In this document: one piece after another, positions 1 through 8,250 of the stretch | How the letters are laid out: each line of letters begins with the position of its first letter | Position numbering within the stretch: position 1 is the first letter of the stretch | Assembly: GCF_017426725.1 (NCBI RefSeq) | Contig: NZ_JAERMS010000023.1 | Location: 1 to 43,716, forward strand | Origin: Prevotella illustrans | Lineage (GTDB): Bacteria > Bacteroidota > Bacteroidia > Bacteroidales > Bacteroidaceae | Length of the DNA stretch: 43,716 bases | Direction: 5' to 3' | Made by a program: the position numbers and the translations under genes | The notes under the pieces: model-generated | Told to the model about the DNA's origin: nothing | Databases searched by the model: none | The model's input: only the letters and a program-made list of their open reading frames with translations

Positions 1-31
1 CTTAGTGAAAACAACTTCCTTCACTTTTTTG

Positions 32-56
32 AAAAATATTTAGGACACTATTGGTG
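32..56. repeat. IS-like terminal inverted repeat, left end of window
   Basis: The bases around 38-55 contain TATTTAGGACACTATTGG. The exact reverse complement occurs at 43663-43680 near the other end of the window, in opposite orientation. An 18-bp match at the two extremes, with sequence diverging beyond it on the outer side, fits the imperfect left and right termini of an insertion sequence, and assemblies often break at such repeats. No transposase is present, so the element family cannot be named. Confidence 0.45.
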
Positions 57-80
57 TAAAAGTGGTTTTATATATGTTTG
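51..80 (+). promoter_or_regulatory. candidate Bacteroidetes promoter for the NigD-like gene
   Basis: TATGTTTG at 73-80 fits the Bacteroidetes -7 consensus TAnnTTTG. TTG at 51-53 lies 19 bases upstream in the -33 position and falls inside the IS-like terminal repeat. Transcription from here would give a leader of roughly 90 bases before the ATG at 177. Confidence 0.4.
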
Positions 81-176
81 AGTTTAAGATCGTTTTTTAT
101 AAAAAAAATAAGGATTCGAGGCAAGTTTTTGGGTTGTGCCGGATTTCTATAGTAGAAACCTCTAAAAAGAAAAAAG

Positions 177-851
177 ATGAAAACAAGAAAATGGATGCTC
201 ACCGCCATGGTGATTTTAGCTACGACCCTAAGCTTGCAGTCGTGTCTCAACGACGACGATACCCCATCTGTCAGAATGCCCAACGCTTTGGTAACATTAA
301 AGAACAATGTGGCATTAGGCTTCTACCTGCAGTTGGACGACAAAACCATCGTTAAGCCCACGAACATAACCAAGTCGCCCTACGGAACGAAGGAGCTACG
401 GGCGTTCGTAAATCTAAAGTTTGACGACAAAGATAAGGACAAAATGGAAAGAGCGGCTTATGTCAACTGGATCGATACGATACTGACGAAGCCCATGGCC
501 AAGAACTTGGGTGAGAAGAACGATGCCACTTACGGCAATGATCCTATAGAAATCGTGAAAGATTGGGCCACAATTCTGGAAGATGGTTATCTGACTTTGC
601 GCTTCCGCACTTACTTCGGCGATCCGAAAAAGACGCACATGATAAACCTGATACCCACGGGTAAGCCTTATGAAGTGGAACTGCGCCACAACGCCAATGG
701 CGACAAAGCCGGATTTGTAGGCGACGGATGCGTGGCTTTCAGGCTGTCTGACCTGCCCGACACGGGAGATAAGGAAGTAGAACTGACCATTAAATGGAAG
801 TCGTTCAGTGGCGACAAGAGCGCAAAATTCAAATATAAAACGCGTAAATAG
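177..851 (+). CDS. NigD-like lipoprotein
   Basis: This 224-residue protein begins with a lipoprotein signal peptide whose lipobox LQSC places the lipidated cysteine at residue 23, followed by an acidic NDDD stretch. The early segment MPNALVTLKNN and the FYLQLDD and PTNITKSPYGTKELRA motifs match the NigD-like family of Bacteroidetes lipoproteins, which have an N-terminal OB-like and a C-terminal beta domain. The family is named after a gene in the nig bacteriocin locus but is widespread and its biochemical role is unknown. It should be anchored in the cell envelope. The ECF sigma gene starts 39 bases downstream on the same strand, so co-transcription is possible. I am confident of the family and not of any function. 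Confidence 0.8.
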   Translation: MKTRKWMLTAMVILATTLSLQSCLNDDDTPSVRMPNALVTLKNNVALGFYLQLDDKTIVKPTNITKSPYGTKELRAFVNLKFDDKDKDKMERAAYVNWIDTILTKPMAKNLGEKNDATYGNDPIEIVKDWATILEDGYLTLRFRTYFGDPKKTHMINLIPTGKPYEVELRHNANGDKAGFVGDGCVAFRLSDLPDTGDKEVELTIKWKSFSGDKSAKFKYKTRK

Positions 852-890
852 ATTGCCACCGACCACGCTGCAGGCAACATATAACGACAC

Positions 891-1457
891 ATGAACCTAT
901 TCGGAACCAGCAAGGAACAACAAATTATCCGACTGTTTAGCAAGGGAGATTCCCGTGCGATGGACGCGCTGTATGCCGAATATGCCGACTGTCTGACGGC
1001 TGTTTGTGCCCGATACGTACCTCGCGAGGACGATTTGCACGATGTGTTGCAAGAGAGTTTTATCAAGATTTTTACCAAAATAGAATCGTTTGAATATCGT
1101 GGGCGAGGCTCCTTGCGGGCCTGGCTCACGCGCGTTGTGGTCAACGAGGCGCTGCATTGGCTGCGGAATACCCGACAGCTGTTCGTCGTCGACTCGGATA
1201 TAGAAAAGATGGAGATGCCCGAAGAAGAACCCGACGCCTCTTTATTGTCCGACAACGAGATTGCGGCGCTGATAGGAAGGCTTCCGGCCGGCTATCGCGC
1301 CGTATTCAACCTTTATGCCATCGAGGGCAAAAGCCATAAGGAGATTGCCCTGCTACTCAACATTAAGCCCGATACGTCGGCGTCGCAATATTACAAAGCT
1401 AAAAACATGCTTGCCCGAATGATCAGGGAGCAAAGAAAGAAGGAGGAACTGCAATGA
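891..1457 (+). CDS. ECF-type RNA polymerase sigma factor
   Basis: The 188-residue protein has the two helical regions of group 4 (ECF) sigma factors. Region 2 lies at about residues 20-90, with the DVLQESFIKIF motif and the RAWLTRVVVNEAL segment that contacts the -10 element. Region 4 lies at about 125-180 and includes the helix-turn-helix KSHKEIALLLNIKPDTSASQYYKAK. It would direct RNA polymerase to a small regulon, probably for envelope functions. Its stop codon overlaps the start of the next gene in an ATGA junction (1454-1457), so the two are translationally coupled, as is usual for a sigma factor and its regulator. Confidence 0.92.
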   Translation: MNLFGTSKEQQIIRLFSKGDSRAMDALYAEYADCLTAVCARYVPREDDLHDVLQESFIKIFTKIESFEYRGRGSLRAWLTRVVVNEALHWLRNTRQLFVVDSDIEKMEMPEEEPDASLLSDNEIAALIGRLPAGYRAVFNLYAIEGKSHKEIALLLNIKPDTSASQYYKAKNMLARMIREQRKKEELQ

Positions 1458-2725
1458 ACGATCAATGGACTGACGATATACGCAAACGCATGGAACAACG
1501 ACGGACAGCGCCACCCAAAGGCCTGCTCGACGACGTGAAACGCGAGATGGCCGCAAGGGGACTGAAGCCTTTGGCACCCGTTTCACAGCCTCATGCGCGC
1601 CTGTTCCACAACAAATACTATCGTGCGGCAGCCGCGATTGCCCTCCTGGCAGCCATGACCGCTACGTTGACGCTGCTCAACGAGAAGCAATCGGAAGCGC
1701 CGATGGCAGCCCTCGATGCCGGTAAGGATGTTCGTCCTTCGGCAACGACGCCCGCCACGCCGGCACAGCCTTCGACAGCAACTCCCGTACTTCTTGCCTC
1801 TGCCGACCGGACTATGCAGACAACGTCGGGTAAGAGCATGACGGCCATGGCCCATACACCTCCGATCGAAGGATCGGTCAGTGCTACCGATGCGCAGCCG
1901 GAAGCGCCAACGGTGGACAAGGGTTCGACAACCGACGCGGCAACAACCAACGATCGGCCGACAAAACCTATACGCAACACAGGCCGAGACACGTATGAAG
2001 GAGGCATTGCCCTGCCCACCGATCACCCCAGAGCGTCCGCACGCCAAAATAAACTCAGCATGGCCACCTATTATAATAGCATGGGGGGCAAGACAACATC
2101 GAACGATATGCTGCTCTTAGCGACGGCCAACCCGATAGGCGACTATTCTGAAGACATGGCGGGCACCAACTCTCGAGGCGTGGTAAAGCAAAAATCAGAA
2201 GAGGGAAAGCGCACCCGGCATGGGTTACCGGTGAAGGTCGGTGTGGGACTTAACTATTATCTGTCGAAGCGATGGAGCCTGCAAACGGGACTTAATTACA
2301 GCCATCTCGCGGCAGAAACGACCTACGGACCTACGATGAAGGACGAACGCGAAAAACAATCGCTGCATTATATCGGCGTGCCGGTGGGCGTGAGTTACTC
2401 GCTGGTGCGTGGCAAGCGTTTCAATATTTACGCTTCGGCAGGTGCAGAGGTCGAGAAACTGGTGAGCGGAAAGATTACGATCCATGACAAAGCGGCCGAC
2501 ACAAAGGCCCCGATGCCATCGCGCTCGCTATCCGAACATCGGCCACAATTCTCCGTCAACGGTAGTATCGGTGCCGAATACCTGTTTGGTAACAACCTCA
2601 GCGCTTATGTAGAACCGGGCGTGCGTCACTACTTCAACAACGGAAGCAGTATCGACAATATCTATAAGGACAGACCCACCAACATCAGTCTGGGCGTGGG
2701 ACTGCGCCTTCACATCAATCAATAA
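1454..2725 (+). CDS. single-pass protein with C-terminal outer-membrane-type beta-barrel domain, probable sigma regulator
   Basis: The 423-residue protein has three parts. Residues 1-55 are a charged N-terminal tail with no signal peptide. One hydrophobic segment spans about residues 57-76 (rich in Ala and Leu). A Pro/Thr/Ala-rich linker to about 235 leads to a C-terminal region of alternating beta strands resembling the PorT/OmpA-like outer membrane beta-barrel families. The N-terminal tail would be cytoplasmic and could bind the sigma factor encoded just upstream, with which the gene overlaps by four bases. This layout is common in Bacteroidetes, where an anti-sigma-like protein has a barrel-like periplasmic domain instead of a FecR domain. 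The anti-sigma role is inferred from gene position and topology, not from a recognised anti-sigma motif. Confidence 0.7.
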   Translation: MNDQWTDDIRKRMEQRRTAPPKGLLDDVKREMAARGLKPLAPVSQPHARLFHNKYYRAAAAIALLAAMTATLTLLNEKQSEAPMAALDAGKDVRPSATTPATPAQPSTATPVLLASADRTMQTTSGKSMTAMAHTPPIEGSVSATDAQPEAPTVDKGSTTDAATTNDRPTKPIRNTGRDTYEGGIALPTDHPRASARQNKLSMATYYNSMGGKTTSNDMLLLATANPIGDYSEDMAGTNSRGVVKQKSEEGKRTRHGLPVKVGVGLNYYLSKRWSLQTGLNYSHLAAETTYGPTMKDEREKQSLHYIGVPVGVSYSLVRGKRFNIYASAGAEVEKLVSGKITIHDKAADTKAPMPSRSLSEHRPQFSVNGSIGAEYLFGNNLSAYVEPGVRHYFNNGSSIDNIYKDRPTNISLGVGLRLHINQ

Positions 2726-2782
2726 AGGAATAAGCGGAAGTCTTTTCCAATAAAAAAAAGAATTTCAAAACAGAAAAAGATA

Positions 2783-3220
2783 ATGAAAAAGATAAAGATG
2801 ATGATGGCCGGACTGGCCGTTTTATTGAGTTCATGTAGCCAAACAGAGGTAATCAAGTGGACAGAAGCCCGCAACTACTACCACGTAGGCGAGACGCGGC
2901 TGCCCGAAACGATGAAGATAACACGGCAACAGACGTTTGACGAAAACTTCGGAATGGCCGCTATCATGAGCAAGGACGGCCAGCCTACGCCCATCGACTT
3001 CAACAAAGACTTCGTATTGGCTAAGATTGTGCCTGAGACCGACCGCCAAACGACGCTCCAACCGCTTGCGCTCAAGAAGGTGGGCGACAAACTGCAACTC
3101 ACCTATCGCTATACGCAGGGTGCTCGCCAGTCGTTTACCACACGCCCTTTCTTCCTGTTGATTGTGCCCAAAGCGTATGAAAAACTGGAGATTGAGGAAA
3201 AAATGGTTGACAAAGAGTAA
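2783..3220 (+). CDS. small lipoprotein of unknown function
   Basis: This 145-residue protein has a short signal peptide ending in LLSSC, so the lipidated cysteine is residue 18. The rest is soluble and predicted to be rich in beta strand. The segment about residues 75-133 (FVLAKIVPETD through FFLLIVPK) weakly recalls small beta domains of the PrcB type, but I would not assign it. It follows the sigma/barrel pair by 57 bases on the same strand and may be part of the same transcription unit. It ends 13 bases before the convergent wbqC-like gene. Confidence 0.65.
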   Translation: MKKIKMMMAGLAVLLSSCSQTEVIKWTEARNYYHVGETRLPETMKITRQQTFDENFGMAAIMSKDGQPTPIDFNKDFVLAKIVPETDRQTTLQPLALKKVGDKLQLTYRYTQGARQSFTTRPFFLLIVPKAYEKLEIEEKMVDKE

Positions 3221-3233
3221 CGCGTCAGGGGTG

Positions 3234-3842
3234 TTATAGATAGAGCACGGCCTCGTTGCCTTGGTTGAACAACAGGTCGAGAATGCTCAGATTAGGCTGA
3301 AATCCCCACTTCCGCTCATACACTTGATAATATCTTCGCGACTCGAACGCGGGGTCGGGAAGCGGATGTTTCGGCCGAATAAGGTTGCGAAAGTCCGTGA
3401 GTGGCGTTGCGGATTCATAAGAAGTGGTGGGCTGATAATCGGGTTGGATATCCAGCAACTCGCACATTTTCTCCGTGATTGCCATATTGAAATCAAAGAG
3501 AAAGTCCCACCGTTGCTCGAAAAAAGGACGGATATCATCCTGGTAAAACTCAAAAAACGGACTCTCGCCGTAGGCCGAGCAGAGGGCATTCCAGTGGATA
3601 TGGCGCCAATGACCATGGTCGCTGATACGCACGTCGCGTATCAACGTCTTCGACAGAGAGTCGCCATCGGTGGTCACGGGGATGCTCAACGCCTGCAGTC
3701 CGTTGGTCGTGGCAATGACCATTCGATTGCGATAGGTCTGCTTTACGAAGTTTTCGTAGCGTTCTATCAGGCAGTGGTCGTGGCGGTTGAGCTTCTGATA
3801 CCACTGGATAGGACCAAAATATGTACTGGAAAGATATAACAT
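3234..3842 (-). CDS. WbqC family protein
   Basis: The 202-residue protein matches the WbqC-like family. It opens with a beta strand and the conserved YFGPIQWYQKL, followed by the motif ENFVKQTYRNRMVIATTNG, then a DHGHWRHIHW segment and an SPFFEFY motif. WbqC proteins occur in O-antigen or glycan loci and resemble cysteine protease or transglutaminase-like folds, but their reaction is not established. The gene is the last of the dapB-lepB-lepB'-wbqC run, 21 bases after its neighbour. This order recurs in Bacteroidales from my knowledge of the group. Confidence 0.85.
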   Translation of the reverse strand: MLYLSSTYFGPIQWYQKLNRHDHCLIERYENFVKQTYRNRMVIATTNGLQALSIPVTTDGDSLSKTLIRDVRISDHGHWRHIHWNALCSAYGESPFFEFYQDDIRPFFEQRWDFLFDFNMAITEKMCELLDIQPDYQPTTSYESATPLTDFRNLIRPKHPLPDPAFESRRYYQVYERKWGFQPNLSILDLLFNQGNEAVLYL

Positions 3843-3863
3843 GGTTTCGGATACGCTATATAC

Positions 3864-4256
3864 CTAATACCCTCTTATGCTCATAAGCTCCTCTTTTCTT
3901 ACGACTTTTCCGACGATGAGATGTTGATGAATTAACACCATCTGCCTGCCCGTATTGACCAAAAGGTATCGACAATCGGGACAACTACAACGTTGGCAAC
4001 ACGCCATGGGAATGCAATAACGCTGGCCTTTGTGGAGGATGGTGTCGCCCGGCAACGCTTCTACCTGCGACAAATAACTATGTACGCTGTCGGTATAGAC
4101 CAAGAAGTCGCCAAAATGGCAATCTTTGCGCGCGAGTTTGTTGACCATCACCTTATCACCGACTGAATACACAGGATAAAAATCGTTACTGGTTACGGTA
4201 AAGAAGGTGAGGACAAAGGTGTGAAGCACAAAGACTATCGCAATAGCCACACCCAT
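3864..4256 (-). CDS. degenerate signal peptidase I paralogue (S26 family) with a Cys cluster
   Basis: This short membrane protein has one N-terminal hydrophobic segment followed by a reduced S26 domain. The start is taken as the ATG at 4256; the TTG two codons upstream is an alternative. The family landmarks YSVGDKVMVNK and ALPGDTIL are clear, but the catalytic residues are not. Where active enzymes have Ser three residues before the first conserved Pro, this protein has DFYP, so Asp. Where Lys precedes the xxxxLPGD motif it has Ser (YLSQVEALPGD). There is no GDNxxxSxDSR box. It also carries a CC-x2-C-x-C-x2-C cluster at about residues 86-95, which could bind metal or form disulfides. It probably cannot cleave signal peptides; it lies 75 bases downstream of lepB, and a partner role to LepB is an inference. 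Confidence 0.72.
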   Translation of the reverse strand: MGVAIAIVFVLHTFVLTFFTVTSNDFYPVYSVGDKVMVNKLARKDCHFGDFLVYTDSVHSYLSQVEALPGDTILHKGQRYCIPMACCQRCSCPDCRYLLVNTGRQMVLIHQHLIVGKVVRKEELMSIRGY

Positions 4257-4337
4257 GGGCAATATCCATTTTGAAAGAGAGATAATATAGAGTGTTAGGT
4301 TTTATAAAGCATGTTTGAAACTCTGAACGCGCATTGA

Positions 4338-5786
4338 TTACTTAATTCCATCCACCATTTTGAACAATCGGCTCCAGCGAATGCCTTTAAAGCCCTTGCG
4401 ATCCGGGTCGGAACTGTACCAGATGAAGATTGGTTTGCCCACGATATGGTCTTCGGGAACGAAGCCCCAATAGCGTGAATCGGCGCTGTTGTGGCGATTG
4501 TCGCCCATCATCCAGTAGTAATCCAGCTTGAACGTGTAGCTTGTAGCCAACTTGCCATTGATGAAAATCTTGCCGTTCTTCACCTCCAGATTATTCCCTT
4601 CGTAGGTTCGGATAGGCCGTTCGTAAATGGCGATGTTGTCCATCGTCAGCTTCACGGTGGCGCCACGCTTCGGAATCCACACCGGACCGTAGTTGTCGCG
4701 CGTCCATCCCGTGTAAGTCGTGAGCGGATAGGTTTCACCTACCATCGCGTCGGTGTTGAGTCGGATGCTCTTCACGATGTCTTTGCGGCTCTTGAGCACG
4801 TCGTAGGCATGCTTCGTCAGCGGCATATAGCCGAATTGATTGAGGCTTGTGAGGTCTTCCATCGATATTCCCAACTCGTGCATCAGCTCCTCGGGAATAT
4901 CAGCATTGCGCTCTATATAATAAGTATATTGCACGTTGTCGGGCTCTTTGTTAGGCTTTCCGTCGAGATAAACGACGTGATTCTTGATTTGCAAGGTCTG
5001 TCCGGGCAAGCCCACACAGCGCTTCACGTAGTTCTCACGGCGGTCGGTAGGCCGCGTAATGATGTCGCCATACTCGTTGGGATTCTGCTCTACATAGCGT
5101 TTACCTAAATTGTAAAGGCCTATGAGATAGTCGCGCTGCTGCTGACGGTTGAGCTGCGACAAGTCAACAGGTTGCGGATTCTGCTGTTCGTAAATCTGTT
5201 CGCCCAACTGATTACACATGCTGTAGAAGTCGGCAGCCTGATAACGTTCGGCATTCACCAGCGTATCGCCGGCCGGATAATTGAAAACCACGATGTCGTT
5301 GAGCTTCACATTGCCCAATCCTTTCACACGACGATAGTCCCAATGTGGCCATTCCACGTAGCTCTTCACGCCAAAAAGGGGCATGGTATGCTGCGTAAGA
5401 GGCATGGTAAGCGGTGTCTGCGGAATGCGCGGACCGTAACTTATCTTAGAAACTAAAAGGTAATCGCCCGTGAGTAGGCTCTTTTCGAGCGAGGAAGAGG
5501 GAATAACAAAGTTCTGAATGAAGTACAGGTTGATGAAATAAACGGCCACAAGGGCAAAGACAAGGGCATCAACCCAACTCATAATGAAGCGTACCGGGCC
5601 TTCGGAATCTTTCCACCACTGCCACCGTATCTTCTTGGTAATATAAACATCGTAGATGAATGGTATCACGATAAGCCCTAACCAGCTCTTCAACCAAAAC
5701 AGAAACAAGAGATAGAGGATGATTACAACCGTGAACTTCGTCCACTGTACACGCATATTCAGCTTAGCTTTTTCTTTATCGATCAT
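4338..5786 (-). CDS. lepB: signal peptidase I
   Basis: The 482-residue enzyme removes signal peptides from exported proteins at the inner membrane. Hydrophobic segments lie at about residues 15-45 and 66-90. The catalytic Ser is residue 99 (in PSSSLEKSL) and the general base Lys is residue 255 (in YVKRCVGLPG). The classical C-terminal box MGDNRHNSADSRYWGFVP is at about 427-444. At 482 residues it is much longer than the E. coli enzyme, because of large insertions between the Ser and Lys motifs and between Lys and the last box, as is usual in Bacteroidetes. It begins 16 bases after dapB and is followed by a degenerate paralogue, so the three are probably one operon. Confidence 0.95.
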   Translation of the reverse strand: MIDKEKAKLNMRVQWTKFTVVIILYLLFLFWLKSWLGLIVIPFIYDVYITKKIRWQWWKDSEGPVRFIMSWVDALVFALVAVYFINLYFIQNFVIPSSSLEKSLLTGDYLLVSKISYGPRIPQTPLTMPLTQHTMPLFGVKSYVEWPHWDYRRVKGLGNVKLNDIVVFNYPAGDTLVNAERYQAADFYSMCNQLGEQIYEQQNPQPVDLSQLNRQQQRDYLIGLYNLGKRYVEQNPNEYGDIITRPTDRRENYVKRCVGLPGQTLQIKNHVVYLDGKPNKEPDNVQYTYYIERNADIPEELMHELGISMEDLTSLNQFGYMPLTKHAYDVLKSRKDIVKSIRLNTDAMVGETYPLTTYTGWTRDNYGPVWIPKRGATVKLTMDNIAIYERPIRTYEGNNLEVKNGKIFINGKLATSYTFKLDYYWMMGDNRHNSADSRYWGFVPEDHIVGKPIFIWYSSDPDRKGFKGIRWSRLFKMVDGIK

Positions 5787-5802
5787 TGTCTTTCAACGTA
5801 GG

Positions 5803-6561
5803 TTAGAATTTAAACAAGTCGCTCGTCGTGAGCAATCCTTGATGATTCAATGTATATTCGGCTGCCAATACGGCCCCCAACGCAAAGCCTTTACGGCTGT
5901 GAGCATCGTGCTCAATGGTAATCATGTCGGCCTCGGAGTCGTACATCACAGTGTGAATACCGGGAACTTCGCCGTCGCGCACGCAGTTAATGACCAAGTC
6001 ATCCTCGGTTATCGGGTCGCCCGCGTCTTCATGCCTGTCGCTCGTCCAGTATGTGACGCCACGCTTCCAGTCCTTCTTTCGGTCGATATTTTCAACGATT
6101 TCCTCGGCCAAAGTGATGGCCGTGCCCGACGGAGCGTCGAGTTTATGCACGTGATGGGTTTCCTGCATGCAGACATTATACGCGGGAAAACCGTTCATAA
6201 TCTTAGCTAAGAAGCGGTTGACAGCCGAAAAGATGGCCACGCCCACCGAGAAATTGCTGGCCCAAAAGAGTGTGTGGCCGCCTTCGGTACAGAGCTTTTT
6301 CACGTCGTCGCCATGCTCTTTCATCCATCCCGTGGAACCACTCACGACCTTTACGCCATGCTTGAAGGCCTTCAGGTAGTTATCGTAGGCCGCCATAGGG
6401 TTGGTAAACTCTATGGCTACATCAGCTCCGGCAAAGGCGGGAGAGTCAAATGCCTCCGGATTATCCACGTCAATGCGACACACAATCTCATGACCACGCT
6501 GCAAAGCGATGTCTTCGATCATGTGGCCCATCTTGCCATAGCCGATCAATGCTATTTTCAT
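5803..6561 (-). CDS. dapB: 4-hydroxy-tetrahydrodipicolinate reductase
   Basis: This 252-residue enzyme carries out the NAD(P)H-dependent reduction step of the diaminopimelate/lysine pathway, which supplies peptidoglycan precursors in the cytosol. The N-terminal dinucleotide-binding loop is GYGKMGHMI (residues 7-15). The active-site motif ETHHVHKLDAPSGTA is at 134-148, with His136, His137 and Lys140 at the positions of the E. coli catalytic residues. The length is normal for the family in Bacteroidetes. It is the first gene of the dapB-lepB-lepB'-wbqC run. Confidence 0.97.
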   Translation of the reverse strand: MKIALIGYGKMGHMIEDIALQRGHEIVCRIDVDNPEAFDSPAFAGADVAIEFTNPMAAYDNYLKAFKHGVKVVSGSTGWMKEHGDDVKKLCTEGGHTLFWASNFSVGVAIFSAVNRFLAKIMNGFPAYNVCMQETHHVHKLDAPSGTAITLAEEIVENIDRKKDWKRGVTYWTSDRHEDAGDPITEDDLVINCVRDGEVPGIHTVMYDSEADMITIEHDAHSRKGFALGAVLAAEYTLNHQGLLTTSDLFKF

Positions 6562-6611
6562 CTTTACTTGATTATTTGTTAGTTTACAACTTGAAACTTA
6601 ATTATTTGTGG

Positions 6612-6639
6612 CAAAGATAATGCTTCTTTTTCAAAGATA
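6612..6639 (-). promoter_or_regulatory. two candidate -7 elements upstream of dapB
   Basis: On the minus strand the sequence TATCTTTG, which fits TAnnTTTG, occurs twice, at 6612-6619 and 6632-6639, about 50 and 70 bases upstream of the dapB start. Neither has a perfect TTTG at the -33 position, so I cannot choose between them. Confidence 0.4.
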
Positions 6640-6726
6640 AAAGCCTGAAATGCAATAAAAAGTAATATTTAAGGCCTTTTGTACAAATTTTGGAGGGCCT
6701 TTAAAGCCACTTTCAAATATAATCTC

Positions 6727-6734
6727 TACTTTTG
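6727..6734 (+). promoter_or_regulatory. -7 element for the DUF2851 gene
   Basis: TACTTTTG fits the Bacteroidetes -7 consensus. It lies 25 bases before the ATG at 6760, so transcription would start just upstream of that codon. This supports 6760 over the farther upstream in-frame ATG at 6679. No clear -33 TTTG is present at the right distance. Confidence 0.5.
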
Positions 6735-6759
6735 TATGACGCTTAAACGCCTGATACGG

Positions 6760-8127
6760 ATGGAACAACTTTTACACTACGTATGGAAACATAAGCTGTG
6801 GCGACACGGTCCGATGACCACGACCGACGGCCAGCAGATAGAAATCATCGACCCGGGACTGCACAATCGCGACGCCGGACCAGACTTCTTCAATGCCAAA
6901 ATCAAGATCGCCGGCACGCTGTGGGTGGGCAACGTAGAGATTCATGATCAATCGAGCGACTGGTATTTGCACGGACATGACCGTGATCCACGCTACAACA
7001 ACGTGATTCTACACGTGTGTGGCAGCATCGATCGATCGGTCCGCAACGAGAAGGGAGAGCCACTGGCGCAACTGCAACTCGATGTTCCCGAGTACGTAAA
7101 GGCGCATTACGACGAACTGCTCACCACCGACCAATATCCTCCTTGCTATCGTATCATTCCCTCGCTCTCACAACTCAGCGTCCACGCGTGGATGAACGCG
7201 CTGCAAACGGAGCGACTGGAGCAAAAAACGGAAGCCATTATGGAGCGTGTAAAGCGCTGCGACGGCTCGTGGGAAGCCGGTTATTTCGTCACGCTGGCCC
7301 GCAACTACGGCTTCGGAATCAACGGCGACGCCTTTGAAGCGTGGGCCTATCGTGTTCCGTTACAGGCCGTCGCCCACCATCAGGACGACCTTCTGCAAAT
7401 CGAAGCTATCTTTCTGGGGCAGGCCGGACTGCTCGATCCGGCAGCCATTGCCGAGCGTCACCGGGCCGAAGCCATTGCCGACAGTTACTTTCAACGGCTT
7501 CGCAAGGAGTATCTCTACCTACAACACAAGTTTTCTTTTGAGCCTATCGACTTCCAACGTTGGAAGTTTCTGCGGCTCCGTCCTCAGAATTTTCCTCATA
7601 TTCGCATTGCTCAACTGGCCAATTTGTTCTATCAACGACGGGCCGGACTGAGCCAATTGCTCGATTGCCACGACGTGAAAGCGGCAGGCGAACTGCTCCG
7701 TAGCGCCGTCACACCTTATTGGGAGACGCACTACACCTTCGGTCATGCGGGCGAAAAACAACAAAAACGGCTCTCGGCCGCGTCGCTCCAACTGCTCCTC
7801 ATCAACACCGTGATACCCATCCTCTTTGCTTACGGCCGCCACAAGAGCGACGAGAAGCTCTGCCAACGGGCCTTCGACTTCCTCGACCAGCTGAAAGCGG
7901 AGAACAATCACATCGTACGGATGTGGCAGGACTGCGGCCTCAACGTGGAAAACGCGGGCGACTCGCAAGCGCTTATTCAACTCAAAAAGATGTATTGCGA
8001 CCGCAAGGACTGCCTCAGATGCAGAATCGGCTATGAGTATTTGCGACCCGTCACGTCCCAACGGCGCCCCACCCCGGCCTCCCAAAGGGAGGATGTGCGG
8101 GCTGAAGACACGAGAAAACGAATATAA
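6760..8127 (+). CDS. DUF2851 family protein
   Basis: With the start at 6760 the protein has 455 residues and opens MEQLLHYVWKHKLW, the normal beginning of DUF2851 proteins; the open frame extends farther upstream but a promoter element lies between. The conserved segment IDPGLHNRDAGPDFFNAKIKI follows, and a CDRKDCLRCRIGYE motif closes the domain, with three Cys that could bind metal. The family is almost confined to Bacteroidetes and has no known function. The final residues after GYEYLRP are encoded by a GC-rich repeat-like stretch (about 8065-8100) and look like an extension caused by a repeat at the gene's end. Confidence 0.85.
   Translation: MEQLLHYVWKHKLWRHGPMTTTDGQQIEIIDPGLHNRDAGPDFFNAKIKIAGTLWVGNVEIHDQSSDWYLHGHDRDPRYNNVILHVCGSIDRSVRNEKGEPLAQLQLDVPEYVKAHYDELLTTDQYPPCYRIIPSLSQLSVHAWMNALQTERLEQKTEAIMERVKRCDGSWEAGYFVTLARNYGFGINGDAFEAWAYRVPLQAVAHHQDDLLQIEAIFLGQAGLLDPAAIAERHRAEAIADSYFQRLRKEYLYLQHKFSFEPIDFQRWKFLRLRPQNFPHIRIAQLANLFYQRRAGLSQLLDCHDVKAAGELLRSAVTPYWETHYTFGHAGEKQQKRLSAASLQLLLINTVIPILFAYGRHKSDEKLCQRAFDFLDQLKAENNHIVRMWQDCGLNVENAGDSQALIQLKKMYCDRKDCLRCRIGYEYLRPVTSQRRPTPASQREDVRAEDTRKRI
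8065..8100. repeat. partial copy of the CCTCCC/GGGAGG interspersed repeat
   Basis: The GC-rich palindromic core CCTCCCAAAGGGAGG followed by a GTGC element resembles, with mismatches, the terminal repeats at 23942, 24188, 38517 and 38806. It lies at the 3' end of the DUF2851 gene and is translated as that protein's tail. Confidence 0.45.
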
Positions 8128-8250
8128 GAACTAAAAAAACGAGTTGCCTCAATAGGGGTATTCGTCCATAAACGAGTAATTGTAATAACGACAAACATCC
8201 GTCGTAACCATTCAATCAACTCATTCATAACCATAAATATTGATAAAATA

